From Chitinophagaceae bacterium (GTDB lineage: Bacteria > Bacteroidota > Bacteroidia > Chitinophagales > Chitinophagaceae), in assembly GCA_016720585.1 (NCBI GenBank), contig JADKKH010000004.1, positions 62,001 through 126,000 on the forward strand: a stretch of DNA of 64,000 bases, given 5' to 3'. The notes below the pieces were generated by a model. That model was not told the DNA's origin. It ran no database searches and saw nothing but the letters and a program-made list of their open reading frames with translations. Positions 8,457 to 17,470 of the stretch are shown piece by piece. Every line of letters begins with the position of its first letter. Positions within the stretch are counted from its first letter, which is position 1. The translations under genes were made by a program, and so were the position numbers.

Positions 8457-9110
8457 TCAGAATACATGTACCGGTACTAAAAATTTTTCAAACCATTCTG
8501 CTGCCAATTCGCAAACTATTTCCATTTTACCTGGTTCTTCAAACAGATGACCGGCTCCCGTAACGATTTCCAGTTCTTTCTTACCGGGCAGTTTTTTAAA
8601 AGCTTCCTGGTTCATTTGCAGAACTTCAATATCCAGGCTGCCAACAATCAGTAAAGTCGGGGCATCCACTTTTGAAAGTATATCCATCGCCAGATCTGGC
8701 CGGCCACCTCTTGATACCACGGCATCAATACAGGAGAGTACAGCAGCAGCTTTCAATGCTGAAGCGGCTCCGGAACTGGCACCAAAATAGCCGATGCGGC
8801 AGTTTTTTGCAGCGGGGAGTCTTTCCAACCACTCAGTCGCACCGGCTAATCTTTTTGTAAGCAGGTTTATGTCGAACCGGTTAAAGGAATACTGGTCTTC
8901 TTCTTCTGTAAGCAGGTCAAAAAGAAGTGTTCCAAAATTTTTGCCCTGAAGATACCGCGCCACCTGTTGATTTCGTTTACTCAAGCGGCTGCTGCCACTG
9001 CCATGCGAAAATAATACGATCGCTTTGGCATTTACCGGTATCGTCAACACGCCTTTTAAAACCACATGACCAACCGGGATGTTCATTTCTTTATGAAATC
9101 GCATTTCCAT
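8457..9110 (-). CDS. Alpha/beta hydrolase (dienelactone-hydrolase-like)
   Basis: 217 residues with the hydrolase triad visible: nucleophile elbow GASSGA (Ser112), an acid after LLIVGSLD (Asp159) and His187 in GAGHLFEEPG. The oxyanion turn is FSHGSGSSR (about 34-43). The protein lacks a signal peptide and should be cytosolic. It is sandwiched between the DUF892 gene (9 bases) and the PRTase gene (9 bases), and hydrolase-PRTase pairs of this kind are recurrent, so the two probably act on the same metabolite. Which ester or lactone it cleaves is not known. Confidence 0.85.
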   Translation of the reverse strand: MEMRFHKEMNIPVGHVVLKGVLTIPVNAKAIVLFSHGSGSSRLSKRNQQVARYLQGKNFGTLLFDLLTEEEDQYSFNRFDINLLTKRLAGATEWLERLPAAKNCRIGYFGASSGAASALKAAAVLSCIDAVVSRGGRPDLAMDILSKVDAPTLLIVGSLDIEVLQMNQEAFKKLPGKKELEIVTGAGHLFEEPGKMEIVCELAAEWFEKFLVPVHVF

Positions 9111-9119
9111 TTTCTATTT

Positions 9120-9647
9120 TTATTCGGTTAATGAGATCGGTGCCCGGGCTCTTTTGTTAACTTCAAATTCGGCGAGTTGTGTTAACCGGTCATCAATCTT
9201 TTTTTCATTTATTTCTGCTTCATGAAAAATTCCGGCAGCTTTTTCCATGCCCAATGTTCTTGCAAATGCTGCTGCTGTACCATATGTACTGATTTTAAAA
9301 TGATTGATACCCTGTATACCCGCCAACAGGCAGGCATCTTTTACTTCGAAGTCGGTACAGTAATTTAATTTATCCACGATCTCTTCAATAAACGAATGCA
9401 TGACCCGGTTCATAGTACTCAGAGAACTGATTTCTTCTGCTATAAAGAAATTGTCCAGTTTTTCAATATGCTGGGCAATATAATCCTGGTATTTCAGCAA
9501 TACCTCTTTCAGTTTAATAGAAGTTGAACTGGTAATCCAAACGGGCAAAGATTGCTGTAACTGGACTTCTGCATTGGTAAACTTGCGGGCATCATAATCC
9601 AGCAAGTCGTGTAATGTGGTGATGGAGGGGTTTAATATTTCTTTCAT
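9120..9647 (-). CDS. DUF892 / YciE-type ferritin-like protein
   Basis: 175 residues, predicted all-helical. The start (TTLHDLLDYDARKFTNAE) and the core with regularly spaced Glu and His (KLDNFF, IQGINHFKIS, FHEAEINEKKIDDRL) fit the YciE/YciF ferritin-like family, which is linked to osmotic and oxidative stress. A four-helix di-metal centre is likely, but I cannot assign each ligand. It is first in the operon with the alpha/beta hydrolase and PRTase, and divergent from the erythromycin-esterase-like gene across a 132-base gap that must hold both promoters. Confidence 0.75.
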   Translation of the reverse strand: MKEILNPSITTLHDLLDYDARKFTNAEVQLQQSLPVWITSSTSIKLKEVLLKYQDYIAQHIEKLDNFFIAEEISSLSTMNRVMHSFIEEIVDKLNYCTDFEVKDACLLAGIQGINHFKISTYGTAAAFARTLGMEKAAGIFHEAEINEKKIDDRLTQLAEFEVNKRARAPISLTE

Positions 9648-9779
9648 ATGCGTAGGTTTTTAATACTACAATTTACTTGTTCAAACATACCGGTTAACGT
9701 GAGCAACGTCATTATTTCAGGTGAGTGTACTCATTGGTAACGAGGTGATTCTGAATTTATATTTACTAATTACGGGATT

Positions 9780-11114
9780 ATGCGACGTTATTTCACCAAA
9801 GAATCAGTGCTGAACGAAGCAGAAGCTATAAACTTCGTGAATCAATGGGCTTTTCCTGTAAACGACCTGGATGATTTGGCACCGCTTTTTAAACGTATAG
9901 GAGAGGCCAGGATAGTGATGCTGGGTGAAGCATCCCATGGCACCAGTGAATATTATTCCTGGCGGGCTTATATTACCCAACGGCTTATTCAGGAAAAAGG
10001 TTTCAATTTAATAGCCGTTGAAGGTGATTGGCCGGATTGTTACCGCCTGAACCGCTACATCAAAAATTACCCCGGTACCGGGAAAAATGCATTTGAAGTA
10101 TTAAAGGAATTTAACCGTTGGCCAACCTGGATGTGGGCCAACTGGGAAATGGTAGCGCTATCGGAATGGTTATGTGATTACAATAAAAGCTTGCCTGCCA
10201 ATAAAAAAACCGGCTTTTACGGTTTGGATGTATATAGTTTATGGGAGAGTATGCAATCAATCATACAGTACCTCAAAAAAACTGACCCGGGAGCTTTTCA
10301 ACTGGCCGAGGAGGCTTTCCGTTGTTTTGAACCCTATAGGAAGGATGAAGGGCTGTCTTATGCAAGCGCTTCACAATTTGTGCCGGAACTTTGCCAGGAT
10401 GAAGTGGTGCAGTTATTAAAAAAAATTCAGCAGCAATTACCCCAGTACAATACCGATTATGAAAATGTTTTCAGTGCAGAACAGAATGCACTGGTGATGG
10501 TTCATGCGGAAAAATATTACCGCGCCATGATTCAGGGCGGGCCGCACAGCTGGAATATCCGTGACAGGCATATGGCGGATACCCTGGAACGTTTATTGAA
10601 ATTCCATGGAGAAGAATCTAAAGTGGTTGTATGGGAGCACAATACACATATCGGTGATGCCAGAGCTACCGACATGACCGATGAAGGGATGTACAATATC
10701 GGTGAGCTCGCAAGATTACAACATCATGAAAAAGGAGTCGTACTGGTGGGATTTGGGTCTTATCAAGGCACTGTTGTAGCGGGTCACAAATGGGGTGCTG
10801 AAATGCAGTATATGAAGATGCCCCCGGCGAAAAAAGGAAGCTGGGAATATTTGCTGCGAAAAGCCGGCGCACAAAACAAATTATTGCTGATGGATGATTT
10901 CAGGAATGATCTGTTTATGGAAAATCATATAGGTCACCGGGCTATCGGCGTGGTATATAACTCCGAATTTGAAGCCTATGGGAATTATGTTCCCTCGGTG
11001 ATCCCGCTCCGGTATGATGCATTTATTTATATCGATGAAACACAGGCGCTGCATCCGTTGCATATTGAGCCCGACGGTCACCAGGTGCCCGAAACATATC
11101 CTTTCGGCGTTTAA
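9780..11114 (+). CDS. Erythromycin-esterase-family protein
   Basis: 444 residues matching EreA/EreB-type hydrolases. The catalytic elements are Glu50 and His53 in GEASHGTSE, EGDWPD (Glu81), and WEHNTHIGDA (Glu286, His287, His290). There is no signal peptide. Most chromosomal members do not act on macrolides; this clade sits with PRTases and stress proteins, so resistance should not be assumed. It begins a plus-strand run with the acidic mini-protein, PEBP and a membrane protein. Alternative view: a hydrolase of an internal lactone or ester generated under stress. Confidence 0.88.
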   Translation: MRRYFTKESVLNEAEAINFVNQWAFPVNDLDDLAPLFKRIGEARIVMLGEASHGTSEYYSWRAYITQRLIQEKGFNLIAVEGDWPDCYRLNRYIKNYPGTGKNAFEVLKEFNRWPTWMWANWEMVALSEWLCDYNKSLPANKKTGFYGLDVYSLWESMQSIIQYLKKTDPGAFQLAEEAFRCFEPYRKDEGLSYASASQFVPELCQDEVVQLLKKIQQQLPQYNTDYENVFSAEQNALVMVHAEKYYRAMIQGGPHSWNIRDRHMADTLERLLKFHGEESKVVVWEHNTHIGDARATDMTDEGMYNIGELARLQHHEKGVVLVGFGSYQGTVVAGHKWGAEMQYMKMPPAKKGSWEYLLRKAGAQNKLLLMDDFRNDLFMENHIGHRAIGVVYNSEFEAYGNYVPSVIPLRYDAFIYIDETQALHPLHIEPDGHQVPETYPFGV

Positions 11115-11125
11115 AAATTTGAAAT

Positions 11126-11332
11126 ATGATAATCAGTAAAAATAATTTAAACACAAAGAAGCAAAAAGCTAAACCCAATGAAATAATTTTTCCGGGTAAA
11201 GTTTCTGAGATTGACCCGGATGCTATTCCTGATAGCCCTGTTTTAGCGGAAGAAGAGCCCGACATTATTCCAGAGGAAGATCCTTTTGAAACACCACCTG
11301 AGGAAATTCCGGAGCCCGGTGAAGGGCCGTAG
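11126..11332 (+). CDS. Small acidic, proline-rich hypothetical protein
   Basis: 68 residues that begin Lys/Asn-rich and turn strongly acidic and Pro-rich after residue 25 (many EEP, PEE and DP steps), so it is probably disordered. There is no signal peptide or hydrophobic segment. It starts 11 bases after the esterase stop and ends 28 bases before the PEBP start on the same strand, which argues for a real gene. No family was recognised. Its composition would suit a binding tail or chaperone-like partner, but that is a guess. Confidence 0.55.
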   Translation: MIISKNNLNTKKQKAKPNEIIFPGKVSEIDPDAIPDSPVLAEEEPDIIPEEDPFETPPEEIPEPGEGP

Positions 11333-11360
11333 ACCCTGAATTGATTAAATACAATAATGT

Positions 11361-11831
11361 ATGAAAAATATTGAAAAAGCCATTGATTATAAACTGTTGA
11401 ATATTTCGAGCACAGCATTTAAGGCAGGGGAGATGATTCCGTCAAAATATACCTGCGATGGGGCAAATATTAATCCACCGGTAGAAATAAAAGGAATTCC
11501 GGAAGAAGCCTTATGCCTGGCCTTAATAATTGATGACCCGGATTCACCGGTTGGCAACTGGGTGCATTGGTTGGTATGGAATATACCGGTTACCCACCAC
11601 ATCAAAGAAAATCATATACCCGGAACAGAAGGCACTAATGATTTTCAAAAACACCAGTATAGTGGTCCTTGTCCCCCATCGGGCACACATCGGTATTTTG
11701 TAAAAGTATATGCACTTGATGCTCTTCTGGATCTGCCGGCGAAAACGAAAAAGAGTCAATTGGAAAAAGCCATGAGTGGGCATATCGTTGGTTTTGGGGA
11801 ATTGACGGGAGTCTACGAACGAAATAAATAA
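11361..11831 (+). CDS. YbhB/YbcL-family PEBP (Raf kinase inhibitor-like) protein
   Basis: 156 residues with the phosphatidylethanolamine-binding fold: the ligand-pocket DDPDSPVGNWVHWLVWNIP segment (about residues 55-73) and the GPCPPSGTHRYFVKVYALD segment (about 96-114), both hallmarks of the family. It lacks a signal peptide, so it is probably cytosolic like YbhB. Bacterial members bind small anionic ligands but have no settled role. It lies in the same plus-strand run as the esterase and is followed 6 bases later by a membrane protein, so it is part of the stress-type cluster. Confidence 0.9.
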   Translation: MKNIEKAIDYKLLNISSTAFKAGEMIPSKYTCDGANINPPVEIKGIPEEALCLALIIDDPDSPVGNWVHWLVWNIPVTHHIKENHIPGTEGTNDFQKHQYSGPCPPSGTHRYFVKVYALDALLDLPAKTKKSQLEKAMSGHIVGFGELTGVYERNK

Positions 11832-11837
11832 GGAATC

Positions 11838-12224
11838 ATGAAAACGATTTTATTTGTCCTTGTCTCCTTTATCGCAATGACCGCATTACTATCCGGTATT
11901 ATTATGGTAAGTGATCCAGGGGGTAAAATATTAAACCTGTCCCCGGACCTGCTGGAAGGAACATCATTTTCAGATTTCAGAATTCCCGGGCTTTTATTGG
12001 CAATACTTGTTGGTGGTATTAATCTGCTGGCAGTGTTTTTTAACCTGATGCGCCATCCTACCCGGTATAATTGGGCCCTGGCAGGTGGTTTGGTTGTTTC
12101 CGGATGGATCATTATCCAGATGATCCTGATTGGCACTTACCACTGGCTGCATGCATTTTATGGGGTTATCGGGATCCTCATTATACTTATAGCCTACCAA
12201 TTAAAAGGTAAATGGGTTGTGTAA
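11838..12224 (+). CDS. Four-helix membrane protein, hypothetical
   Basis: 128 residues with four hydrophobic segments (about 4-25, 51-71, 80-101 and 103-123). The loop after the first helix contains SDPGGKILNLSPDLLEGTSF. No catalytic motif was seen. The end, GIILILIAYQLKGKW-like, is short and basic, so the C-terminus is likely cytosolic. It is 6 bases after the PEBP gene, so probably co-transcribed. About 220 bases of non-coding DNA follow before the UspA gene, in which I see no clear terminator. Confidence 0.7.
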   Translation: MKTILFVLVSFIAMTALLSGIIMVSDPGGKILNLSPDLLEGTSFSDFRIPGLLLAILVGGINLLAVFFNLMRHPTRYNWALAGGLVVSGWIIIQMILIGTYHWLHAFYGVIGILIILIAYQLKGKWVV

Positions 12225-12443
12225 AAGTCCGGAACAGGCGAACCGCTTTTACAATTATTCTTAATGGAATCAGCAACGGCGTTTCCATATTTTTTTCTAT
12301 CAGGGAATGCACTATCATTGGGAGATACCGTTCATGGTTTTGACAATAATCATTCTTGCTACTAATAACTGTCATGGACAGTGATGGCTGGTCGTATTAG
12401 TTTAGTAAATGGAAAATTCCCGGGATTTTATAAAAAATATATC

Positions 12444-13286
12444 ATGAAAAAGATCATTGCTGCTTTTGACGGTCTCAAATTTTCAGATAGCACTAAAAAT
12501 TGTGCAATTTACCTGGCAAAGAAAACCAGCACGCACCTGGTGGGTGTATTCCTGGATGATCCTGTGTACAGCAGTGTTACTATTTACAACGAGATAAGGG
12601 AAAAAGGATTTTCCGATGCTACCCTGGAAGAAATAGAAGGAAAAGATAAAGTCCTACGGGATAAAGCGGCGGCCGCTTTTGAAAAAGCCTGCGGGGAGGC
12701 GGGTATTGAATTTACGATTCATCGCGACAGGAATATTGCCATAAGTGAACTGAAACATGAAAGCATCTACGCCGATCTGCTGATCATTGGTGTAAAGGAA
12801 ACATTAGCCCATTTCCCGGAAAAACCACCCACCCGTTTTATCAGGGAACTGCTGTCTGAAACGCAATGTCCTGTTTTTCTTGTGCCGCAAAAATATAAGC
12901 TGCCGGATAAGGTTATTTTACTCTATGATGGTGAGCCCTCCTCTGTTCATGCCATAAAAATGTTCAGCTACCTGCTTCCGCAGTTAAAATACCTGGAAAC
13001 AGAAGTGCTTACAGTAAACCAGGAAAATAAATCACTTCATTTGCCCGATAACCGGCTGATGAAAGAATTTATGAAACGTCATTTTCCCAATGCAGCCTAC
13101 AAAATAAAAAAGGGGTTTGCGGAAGATGAGATCATAAAATACCTGAAACTGCAAAACGAAAACACCCTCGTTGTGCTGGGAGCTTATCGCAGAAGCGGGG
13201 TGAGCCGTTGGTTCCGGGAGAGCATGGCTGATGTGTTGATGAAGGAATTAAAATTACCTTTGTTTATCGCTCACAATAAATCATAA
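12444..13286 (+). CDS. Tandem-domain universal stress protein
   Basis: The ATG at 12444 (MKKIIAAFDGLKFS) starts exactly where UspA domains start. An in-frame ATG 63 bases upstream would add 21 non-conserved residues, so I reject it. Two UspA-like domains follow: residues ~1-145 ending in LLIIGVKE... CPVFLVP, and ~150-280 with VVLGAYRRSGVSRWF. The second has the degenerate G-2x-G-9x-G(S/T) type nucleotide loop. Tandem Usp proteins respond to starvation and low oxygen. It stops 3 bases before the YdjM-like gene, so the two are probably co-transcribed. Confidence 0.88.
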   Translation: MKKIIAAFDGLKFSDSTKNCAIYLAKKTSTHLVGVFLDDPVYSSVTIYNEIREKGFSDATLEEIEGKDKVLRDKAAAAFEKACGEAGIEFTIHRDRNIAISELKHESIYADLLIIGVKETLAHFPEKPPTRFIRELLSETQCPVFLVPQKYKLPDKVILLYDGEPSSVHAIKMFSYLLPQLKYLETEVLTVNQENKSLHLPDNRLMKEFMKRHFPNAAYKIKKGFAEDEIIKYLKLQNENTLVVLGAYRRSGVSRWFRESMADVLMKELKLPLFIAHNKS

Positions 13287-13289
13287 ACA

Positions 13290-14303
13290 CTGGACTCCAT
13301 CACACACATTGCTTTGGGAGCCTGTATAGGTGATGCTTTTGCCGGGAAGCAATTGGGTAAGCGGGCTATGTTCCTGGGGGCAGTGGCACAAAGTGTTCCC
13401 GATATTGATTTTGTGGCTTCCTTCTGGACCAATACCTCCGAAAACCTGCTGGCTCACCGGGGTTTTACACACTCCATTCTTTTTACACTGCTGATCACGC
13501 CCTTGCTGGCATTGGTTGCTGAACGCTGGCACCGGCCGCATGATATTTCATTAAAAAAATGGATATTGTTTTTTGGTATCCAGGCTTTCATTCATCTATT
13601 GCTGGATGGAATGAATGTCTATGGAGTGGGTTGGTTTGAACCTTTCAGTCACCACCGGGTCTCTTATAACTGGATTTTTGTAGCAGATCCTTTTTATTCA
13701 GTATGGTTGGGTATTGCCTTTGTTGTGTTACTTATTTTACGGAAAAATCATCCGAAAAGAAAATGGTGGGTGGAGTTTGGCGTGGGAATGAGCACCATTT
13801 ATCTGTTGTACTGCGGTCTTAACAAATTAAAAATCGATAATGATGTGCGAGATGTTTTCCGGAAACAAAATATTGTTTACAACAGTTATTTTACAACACC
13901 CACCCCCTTAAACAACTGGCTCTGGTTTGTCGTAGCAGCTAATGATTCGGGTTATCAGATAGGATATCGTTCCTTATTTGATAAGGAACGAAAGATCGAT
14001 TTTCATTTTATACCCCGCAATCATTCTTTATTGGAACCGGTGGAAGATCAGGAAGACCTGCAGAAACTGCTTCGTTTTTCAAAAGGATATTACACTGTGC
14101 AGAAATGGCATGATACACTGGTTTTTAATGATCTTCGGTTTGGACAGATGATCGGCTGGAAAGATCCTGCAGCACCCTTTGTTTTTTATTATTACCTGCA
14201 GCAACCGGCCAATAATAATTTTGTTATACAACGGGGGCGTTTTGCCCGATGGGATATGCAGGCTTTGAAGGGATTATTGCGACGCATAAGCGGAGAACCA
14301 TAA
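13290..14303 (+). CDS. YdjM-like membrane metal-dependent hydrolase, CTG start likely
   Basis: The family starts with a conserved MDSITHIALGAxIGxA block. Here that block reads LDSITHIALGACIGDA from a CTG at 13290. The next in-frame ATG is absent before a GTG or Met some way inside, so CTG (or a miscalled ATG) is the likely start. Other features: an early acid pair and His (PDIDF, HRGFTHS) characteristic of the LexA-regulated YdjM family, several membrane helices (FVLLILR...), and a long C-terminal region with WHDTLVFNDLRFGQM. It is 3 bases after the UspA gene and convergent with the phospholipase D gene 9 bases away. Confidence 0.8.
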   Translation: MDSITHIALGACIGDAFAGKQLGKRAMFLGAVAQSVPDIDFVASFWTNTSENLLAHRGFTHSILFTLLITPLLALVAERWHRPHDISLKKWILFFGIQAFIHLLLDGMNVYGVGWFEPFSHHRVSYNWIFVADPFYSVWLGIAFVVLLILRKNHPKRKWWVEFGVGMSTIYLLYCGLNKLKIDNDVRDVFRKQNIVYNSYFTTPTPLNNWLWFVVAANDSGYQIGYRSLFDKERKIDFHFIPRNHSLLEPVEDQEDLQKLLRFSKGYYTVQKWHDTLVFNDLRFGQMIGWKDPAAPFVFYYYLQQPANNNFVIQRGRFARWDMQALKGLLRRISGEP

Positions 14304-14312
14304 AGGGGTTGT

Positions 14313-15494
14313 TTATTCTTCCTGGCGGAAATAAAAAGTGAATAGATTCAATACATTATTAATAAAGTTGTAGCAGAATCGTTGCCAGAGCCGCCTGAAA
14401 AAATGTGTCGAAGATGAATAGTTTTCTTTGGTGATCTGTTCGCAATGCCGGCTGATGATATCTTCCAATTCATTTTCTGTACTAATAGCAAAGGGTTTGT
14501 TCCTGACATCCATATTCAATTCCAGGCTGGCATAGGCGCTGATGTTATTTACATTATACGAGCCAACTGTTACCCAGCTGCTGTCATAAACTGCCACTTT
14601 TGCATGCAGTACTGTTTCCTGGTATTCATAAATCTCAATATTATTTTTCAGCAGCCAGTCATAAAGATATCTTTCCGCATGTTTGGCCATCATGATATCG
14701 GATATGCCAGCGAGGATCACTTTTATTTTTACGCCTTTCTTTACCGCCTGGCTTAATTTTCTGCGAAATAATCTTCCGGGAAGAAAATAGCTGCACATGA
14801 TGGTAATGCTTTTTTCCGCTTTGTTGAACATGTCAATATAACTCCTCCAGATCCAGATTTTTCTTTTTACCCAGTCATTACGTCTTACCCGTACCTGTGT
14901 TTGTTCAGGTACAGGTATAGATTCACAAAACCGATCTATGAATTCCAGGCTGGCAAAGGGCAATAGGTTTTTATTCCCCCACATTTCACGGCAGGTATTT
15001 TGAAGGATAAAAGATGCTTCCCCTTCGCAATATAATGCCATGTCCAACCAGGCGGGTTCACCGGGCATATCATTATACCGGTTGCACACATTTAGTCCGC
15101 CAACCAGAGAATACAGACCGTCAACAACCACCACTTTATGATGGAGACGTCTTCCAAAATAAAAATGTTTACTCCGGAGCAAAGGTTCAAATCTTTTAAC
15201 GTACATCCCAGCTTCTCTCATAAGGGCGATACTGCGTTTGGTCAGGGGTTGCGAAGCATACGCATCCAGATGCAGGTACACAGAAACCCCCCGTTGAGAG
15301 GCTGCTTTAAGCGCTGTCATTACTTCTATGCCCGTTTCATCTTCCAGGAATATATAAAACTGCAGGTAAATGGTGTTTGTAGCTTTGTCTATCAGTTCCT
15401 TCAGCAATGTAAAATATAAGTGTCCGCCTTTCACCAGTTTCACCCGGTTACGGTGCGTATAATAATCCGGTTTTATTTGCTGGATAGAACTCAT
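14313..15494 (-). CDS. Phospholipase D / cardiolipin-synthase-like protein
   Basis: 393 residues with the two HxKxxxxD motifs of the phospholipase D superfamily: HHKVVVVD (His118, Lys120, Asp125), followed by GGLN, and HAKVAVYD near residue 300, followed by GSYNVN. Unlike most cardiolipin synthases it has no N-terminal transmembrane pair, and its hydrophobic C-terminus is short. It is thus closer to the ClsB-type, soluble or peripheral cardiolipin synthases. It probably transfers phosphatidyl groups between lipids at the inner membrane. Single gene; upstream lie 239 non-coding bases shared with the Na/Pi gene promoter region. Confidence 0.88.
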   Translation of the reverse strand: MSSIQQIKPDYYTHRNRVKLVKGGHLYFTLLKELIDKATNTIYLQFYIFLEDETGIEVMTALKAASQRGVSVYLHLDAYASQPLTKRSIALMREAGMYVKRFEPLLRSKHFYFGRRLHHKVVVVDGLYSLVGGLNVCNRYNDMPGEPAWLDMALYCEGEASFILQNTCREMWGNKNLLPFASLEFIDRFCESIPVPEQTQVRVRRNDWVKRKIWIWRSYIDMFNKAEKSITIMCSYFLPGRLFRRKLSQAVKKGVKIKVILAGISDIMMAKHAERYLYDWLLKNNIEIYEYQETVLHAKVAVYDSSWVTVGSYNVNNISAYASLELNMDVRNKPFAISTENELEDIISRHCEQITKENYSSSTHFFRRLWQRFCYNFINNVLNLFTFYFRQEE

Positions 15495-15733
15495 TACATA
15501 TACAGGGCAGTTTTCAAAGCTATTGCGCTGGATTTTTTGAATTGATGAGCATAATCAATTTTTACCTGACCTGCCTCAGCTGCATCTCATAATAGGTTGA
15601 TGTAATTTGAGAGGTAAAAGATAGAAATCTTTATGCCCGTAATCAAATTATAATGGGATAGGAAGGGTAGCATAATTTCCGGTTAGCTTCCGGATTGATT
15701 CAGGTACACGGATTATTTGTTAATTTACTTATC

Positions 15734-17397
15734 ATGTCTCCCTCTTTTGATATATGGAAAGTACTGGCCGGGGTGGCCATATTTCTTTTAGGTGTCCGGT
15801 TCCTGGAAGAATCGCTGCAGCAATTGGCAGGCAGGCGATTCAAATTATATTTAAAAAGCAAACAGCCAGTAAAATTAAAGCAATCGGAGGAGGGGCCCTT
15901 GTAACCGGGGTGTTACAAAGCAGTTCCGTGGTAAGCCTGATGGTCCTGGCATTTGTTGGTGCCGGTATTATTACCATGCCCAATGCACTGGCGGTAATAC
16001 TGGGGGCTAACCTGGGCACTACCATTACCGGCTGGATAGTGGCACTGGCTGGATTTAATTTTAACATTGAAAATATGGCCTTACCGGTTACTGGCATTGC
16101 CGGCCTGGGTTTTGCCATTTTCAACAAACAAAGTAGATGGTACAACTGGAGCCGTTTTCTACTGGGATTTAGCTTTTTATTTGTAGGACTCGGGTACATG
16201 AAAACGGGGATTGAGGGATTGGTGTTGAGTATGGACCTGCAACAGTATGCACAGGCTCCACTGGTAATTTTTCTTGTCATTGGATTTATGATCACATCTT
16301 TAATTCAGAGTAGTTCAGCTACTGTGGCTATAACATTAAGTGCCCTTTATGCCGGAGCATTTACTCTGAATGATGGCATCGCTATTGTTCTGGGTTCAGA
16401 AATAGGCACAACTATGAAATTGTTTGTGGCCAGTATAAAAGGTTCTTCTTCAAAACGAAGGGTCGCATTAGGGAATTTTTTGTTTAATGTGATTACGGTT
16501 TTACTGGTCCTTATCTTCCTTTTCCCCTTAAGCAGGCTGGTAACTGATGTGATAGGAATTAAGGATAAACTGATAGCCCTCGTGTTCTTTCAGACCCTGG
16601 TGAACATCATTGGTATCATCCTGTTCTATCCGTTGCTCAATTTGTTTGCCCGTTTTCTTGAGAACCGTTATAGAAATATTGAAGACGAGGCTATGTTTAT
16701 TCATAAAGTGAAATCAGTAGAACCCTCCCTGGGTATTTTTGCTTTGGAAAACGAGAGCCGGCATTTTTTACATACCGTGTTGGATTTTACCTGGAGTTGT
16801 TTTGAAAAAGAGAATAGTCATGCCATCAGCATGGAACTTCATAAAGGGTTTTCCGGGAAAACGATCCCTGATAAATATGCGTATATAAAATTTCTGCATG
16901 GGGAGATACATACGTTTTATATCCAGCTGCAGAAAAGTGTTACCGAAAAGGAGGATATAGAAAAGCTGGACCGGTTGATTTCTTCTGTACGCAATGGTAT
17001 GTATGCGGCTAAAAGTATAAAAGATGCTATCCCCGATATGGATCAGTTGCGTAATTCTGCGAATGATATTAAGTATAATTTTTTTATTCAAACCCGTCAA
17101 TCCGTGGATGATTTCTGTAACCAGATCTATGAGTTGCTGAATGAAAGCCCGGGTCAACATTTTGAAAAACTCACCGCCTTGTATCATTCCGTTACCGGGA
17201 ATTATTCCATCATACTCCACCAGTTGTACCGGGAAAGTACCGCCGGACAGGTTAGTGAAACAGAAATTTCCACCATGATTAATTTTAACCGGGAAGTTTT
17301 TACAGCCTTTAAATCCCTGGTGTTTGGCGTGAAAGATTATTTGTTTGATAAAAAACAGTCTGGCTATTTTGATGATCTGCCCGGTTTCATCCGTTGA
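15734..17397 (+). CDS. Na/Pi cotransporter family protein, frame broken near residue 40
   Basis: The ATG at 15734 gives MSPSFDIWKVLAGVAIFLLGVRFLEES, the correct N-terminus, but the frame ends at 15904. From about 15856 the next frame continues with KAIGGGALVTGVLQSSSVVS, a family hallmark, to the stop at 17397. Adding one A in the run at 15852-15858 (TTAAAAAGC) would join them. A longer start in the second frame at 15754 is spurious. The body has the two QSSS repeats, about eight membrane segments and a PhoU-like helical domain after residue ~330. The protein probably takes up phosphate or moves another anion. I treat it as one gene. Confidence 0.8.
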
Positions 17398-17470
17398 TAT
17401 TGATTTCTATCATGTTTCGGGGTGAATTTATTCATCCGGAATCGCTCTTTAAATAGTCACCTTTACGGGG

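Noticed and set aside
9780..11114. Macrolide-resistance gene
   Set aside because: Family and catalytic residues fit erythromycin esterases, but this clade is chromosomal and clustered with stress genes; resistance cannot be claimed.
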